DNA of 64,000 nt from Gaiellaceae bacterium (GTDB taxonomy: Bacteria > Actinomycetota > Thermoleophilia > Gaiellales > Gaiellaceae), in contig JAUJMY010000012.1 of the NCBI GenBank assembly GCA_030446625.1, positions 27,110 to 91,109 of the forward strand. Reading direction: 5' to 3'. Under the pieces are notes generated by a model. The model had not been told where the DNA came from, did no database searches, and saw nothing but the letters and a program-made list of their open reading frames with translations. The first letter of the stretch is position 1, and the number at the start of each line of letters is the position of its first letter. Both the position numbers and the translations under genes were made by a program. Shown piece by piece: positions 61,746-64,000 of this stretch.

Positions 61746-62295
61746 GCGGCAGCAGTCTCTCGACGTACTTCGCGAGCACGTCCGCCTCGAGGTTCACGTC
61801 GGCTCCGGGCGCGAGCCGGCCGAGCGTCGTCAGCTCGAGCGTGTGCGGGACGAGCGCGACCGCGAACCCGCGCGCGTCGAGAGCCGCCACGGTGAGCGAG
61901 ACGCCGTCGACGGCGACCGAGCCCTTCTCGACGCAGTAGCGAAGCACGGCGGGCGGCGCGTCGATCCAGACGCGACGGCCGTCGCCCTCGCTCTGGGCGG
62001 AGCGCACGCGGCCGACGCCGTCGACGTGGCCCTGGACGTAGTGCCCGCCGAGCGGCTCGCCCGCGCGCAGCGCAGGCTCGACGTTGACGTGCTCGCCGAA
62101 GCGCTTCGTGCGCGCGACCGTCTCCGGCACGACGTCGAACGCGAGCTGCCCGTCCCGCGCGTCGACGACCGTGAGGCAGACGCCGTCGACGGCGACGGAG
62201 TCGCCGCTGCTGCCGCGGACTCCGCACTCGACGACGAGCCGCGCGCCGTCGAACGACGCCACGCGGCCACGCTCGCGGACGAGTCCGGTGAACAC
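61735..62295 (-). CDS. ribE: Riboflavin synthase alpha chain
   Basis: 186 residues with two lumazine-binding repeats: SVAVDGVCLTVVD and SVAVDGVSLTVAA. MFTGLVRERGRV is the classic start and GGHYVQGHVDGVG a substrate motif. Last step of riboflavin synthesis. Confidence 0.95.
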   Translation of the reverse strand: MFTGLVRERGRVASFDGARLVVECGVRGSSGDSVAVDGVCLTVVDARDGQLAFDVVPETVARTKRFGEHVNVEPALRAGEPLGGHYVQGHVDGVGRVRSAQSEGDGRRVWIDAPPAVLRYCVEKGSVAVDGVSLTVAALDARGFAVALVPHTLELTTLGRLAPGADVNLEADVLAKYVERLLPRAS

Positions 62296-62407
62296 GCGGA
62301 CAGGCTAACGGCGCTCCGAGGAGGTCGGCGGCGGCGATACCCTTCGCGCTCGCAGTGGGATACGGGATCTTCCGGGAAAGCACGGCTCCGTCGATGCAGT
62401 CGCCGCG

Positions 62408-63202
62408 ATGAACCGCTATGTCGACCTGAACCGCGCGCACTGGGACGAGCTCGTGCCGGTCCACGCGCGCTCGGCCGCGTACGACCTCGCGCACTTCGAC
62501 GCCCGGCGGAGCCGGGAGTGGCTCGACCAGGGATCGCTAGGCGACGTCCGTGGGAAGCGGCTGCTGCACCTCCAGTGCCACATCGGCACGGACACGCTCT
62601 CGTGGGCGCGCCACGGCGCCGTCGTGACGGGCGCGGACTTCTCGCCGCCCGCAATCGAGCTCGCGCGCGAGCTCGGCACGAAGCTCCGGCTCGAAGCCGA
62701 GTTCGTCTGCGCCGAGATCGAGAGGCTTCCGCGGGTGCTCGAGCGGCACTTCGACCTCGTCTATACGTCGTACGGCGTCCTCACCTGGCTGCCCGACCTC
62801 GAGCCGTGGGCGCGCGCGATCTCGGAGCTGCTCGAGCGCGGCGGTCGCTTCTACGTGATCGACACGCACCCGTTCCTCGGCCTCTTCAACGACCGCTTCG
62901 GCGAGTTCGACGGATCGTACTTCCACAGCGACGAGCCGCTCGTGTACATCGCCGACGGGAGCTACGCGGACCGTGACGCGGTCCTCGAGAAGAAGACGTC
63001 GTGCGAATGGCAGCACGCGCTGTCCGACGTCGTCAACGCGCTCACCGGCGCGGGCCTTCGGATCGACGCCTTACGCGAGTTCCCGTACCTGATGTTCCAG
63101 CGCTTTCCGGACATGGTGCGAGGCGAGGACGGCTGGTGGCGTCTCCCCGACTCGGAGGGGCGCTTTCCGCTCCTGTTCTCGCTGCTCGCCGCGAAGCCCT
63201 AG
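62408..63202 (+). CDS. Class I SAM-dependent methyltransferase
   Basis: 264 residues. RNRYVDLNRAHWDELV-type start (MNRYVDLNRAHWDELV), SAM motif LLHLQCHIGTDTLSWARHG and DLVYTSYGVLTWLPDL. The LQCHIGTDTL form marks a group of small-molecule methyltransferases. It lies on the plus strand inside the riboflavin gene cluster. Substrate unknown. Confidence 0.85.
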   Translation: MNRYVDLNRAHWDELVPVHARSAAYDLAHFDARRSREWLDQGSLGDVRGKRLLHLQCHIGTDTLSWARHGAVVTGADFSPPAIELARELGTKLRLEAEFVCAEIERLPRVLERHFDLVYTSYGVLTWLPDLEPWARAISELLERGGRFYVIDTHPFLGLFNDRFGEFDGSYFHSDEPLVYIADGSYADRDAVLEKKTSCEWQHALSDVVNALTGAGLRIDALREFPYLMFQRFPDMVRGEDGWWRLPDSEGRFPLLFSLLAAKP

Positions 63203-63447
63203 CCGAGCGCGAGGGCCTCGAGCGTCTCGCGCACGACCATCTCGAGCTCGCCTCGCCCCTTGGGCGCGCGGAGCTCCGCGACGAGCTCCTCGACGGCGTC
63301 GGCCTGATCCGGCGCGAGCTCGTCGCGCGGAACGCGCTCGAGCGCGCGCAGCAGCTCCGCGTCGTCGACGTGGCGCGCAAGCCAGTGCGAGAGCACGCTC
63401 ACGATCCTGTCGTCGGGACGGCTGCTCGTCTCAGGGCTCGTTGACAT
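63199..63447 (-). CDS. Small hypothetical helical protein
   Basis: 82 residues: SHWLARHVDDAELLRALERV and AVEELVAELRAPKGRGELEMVVRETLEAL (two helical stretches). It overlaps ribD by 17 nt and is probably translated with it. No recognised family. Confidence 0.6.
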   Translation of the reverse strand: MSTSPETSSRPDDRIVSVLSHWLARHVDDAELLRALERVPRDELAPDQADAVEELVAELRAPKGRGELEMVVRETLEALALG

Positions 63448-64000
63448 AGGCGGTCAGCAGCACGTCCTCACCGACGGGCTCCGACGTGAAACGGGACAGG
63501 CGCACCGGCTGCGGAAGCGCGTCCACAAGCGTGGGACCGGCGCCGCCGAGCTTGGGCGCGACGAAGACGAGCAGCTTGTCGACGAAGCCCGCGCGCACGA
63601 ACGCGCCAGCGAGCGTCGCGCCGCCCTCGAGCAGGAGCGATTGCACGCCCTCGGCGGCGAGCCGGCGGAGCTCCCCGTCGAGCGGGCCGCCGACGAGCTC
63701 GAGCTCCTCTACGAGCGGCCGCTCGCCGCGCCCGAACACGAGCCGGCGCGGCTGGCGCGTGGTGTGCACGTCGCGCGCGTCGAGCCGGGGTCGGTCGGCG
63801 CGGAGCGTCCCCATGCCGACCGCGACCGCGTCCGAGCGCGCCCGCAGCTCGTGCACGCGCCGGCGGCTCTCGGCGCCGCTCACCCACCGCTCGCCGGCGA
63901 CGGTCATGCGGCCGTCGAGCGTGACGGCGGCCTTGTACGTGACGAACGGGCGCCCGAGCGCCGCCCACGTCCCCCACCCCTCGTTAGGGTGCCGGGCGCG
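63431..64000 (-). CDS. ribD: Riboflavin biosynthesis protein RibD, C-terminal reductase part (truncated by window)
   Basis: Partial; the 5' part lies beyond the window, and the frame is open to base 64000. The visible ALGRPFVTYKAAVTLDGRM, WVSGAESRRRVHELRARSDAVAVGMGTLRADRPRL and LLLEGGATLAGAF are the NADPH-dependent reductase domain. An internal ATG at 63907 is not the true start. Confidence 0.9.
   Translation of the reverse strand, partial: RARHPNEGWGTWAALGRPFVTYKAAVTLDGRMTVAGERWVSGAESRRRVHELRARSDAVAVGMGTLRADRPRLDARDVHTTRQPRRLVFGRGERPLVEELELVGGPLDGELRRLAAEGVQSLLLEGGATLAGAFVRAGFVDKLLVFVAPKLGGAGPTLVDALPQPVRLSRFTSEPVGEDVLLTAYVNEP

Overview
This is a high-GC bacterial chromosome segment with many GTG starts and many 4-base GTGA stop/start overlaps. 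Gene content fits an actinobacterium: an initiator tRNA with the actinobacterial acceptor end, an Lsr2-like small protein, AddAB-type recombination genes, a BTAD regulator and several deep-actinobacterial unknown families. The class Thermoleophilia (Gaiella-like lineages) is my best guess, but that is inference from overall feel, not a search. About 70 protein genes, two tRNAs and three broken or partial genes can be supported.

Layout. 1-12.4 kb: a 1-Cys peroxiredoxin, initiator tRNA, exopolyphosphatase, CBS protein, glutamate dehydrogenase, tRNA-Leu, rmuC, a rhodanese, a release-factor-like protein, thioredoxin reductase and an FAD oxidase. 12.4-20.1 kb: a minus-strand DNA repair operon (AddB-like, AddA-like, endonuclease III, methyltransferase). 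20.2-23.6 kb: Lsr2-like protein, topoisomerase IB, a broken isocitrate/isopropylmalate-type dehydrogenase, a hairpin-rich spacer and a ferritin-like protein. 23.7-29.5 kb: HD-GYP phosphodiesterase, the three-gene proton-translocating transhydrogenase, and two amino-acid/amine oxidoreductases. 29.5-39 kb: a long minus-strand housekeeping run, ffh-rpsP-khpA-rimM-trmD-lepB-rplS-rnhB-yraN-DNA methylase, followed by comM-dprA. 39-48 kb: dodecin, a giant cyclase-ATPase, ftsY, a short smc, small sulfur-relay-like genes, a BTAD regulator and rnc. 48-59.3 kb: acpP-plsX-rpmF-DUF177, coaD, rsmD, recG, degV, a wrecked fakA, asp23, rpmB. 59.3-64 kb: riboflavin genes ribH, ribBA, ribE and the 3' part of ribD, which runs off the window.

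Most striking finding. Three intergenic elements of 165-223 bp (7717-7939, 27173-27337, 50939-51106) share one architecture. Each has self-complementary outer arms of about 20 nt whose sequence differs at every locus. Each arm pair overlaps the stop codon of a neighbouring gene. Two of the copies share conserved internal blocks (GCAAGGACGCAGG and GAGGACGCAGCATCG) around a central 7-bp hairpin with an AGC loop; the stem sequence differs but pairing is kept. All mismatches I found in the outer arms, and in the second helix of the 50.9-kb copy, are G-U compatible when read as plus-strand RNA. Covarying helices around conserved unpaired sequence suggest an undescribed structured RNA or palindromic mobile element.

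Other structure. A second, REP-like family consists of perfect stem-loops flanked by GTGGACC (22.5-23.0 kb and 49.6-49.7 kb). Three exact tandem duplications of 36-55 bp affect rnc, comM and the 5' end of tRNA-Leu. recG carries a roughly 31-residue in-frame insertion built on a hairpin. fakA and a dehydrogenase gene are broken although their neighbours are intact.
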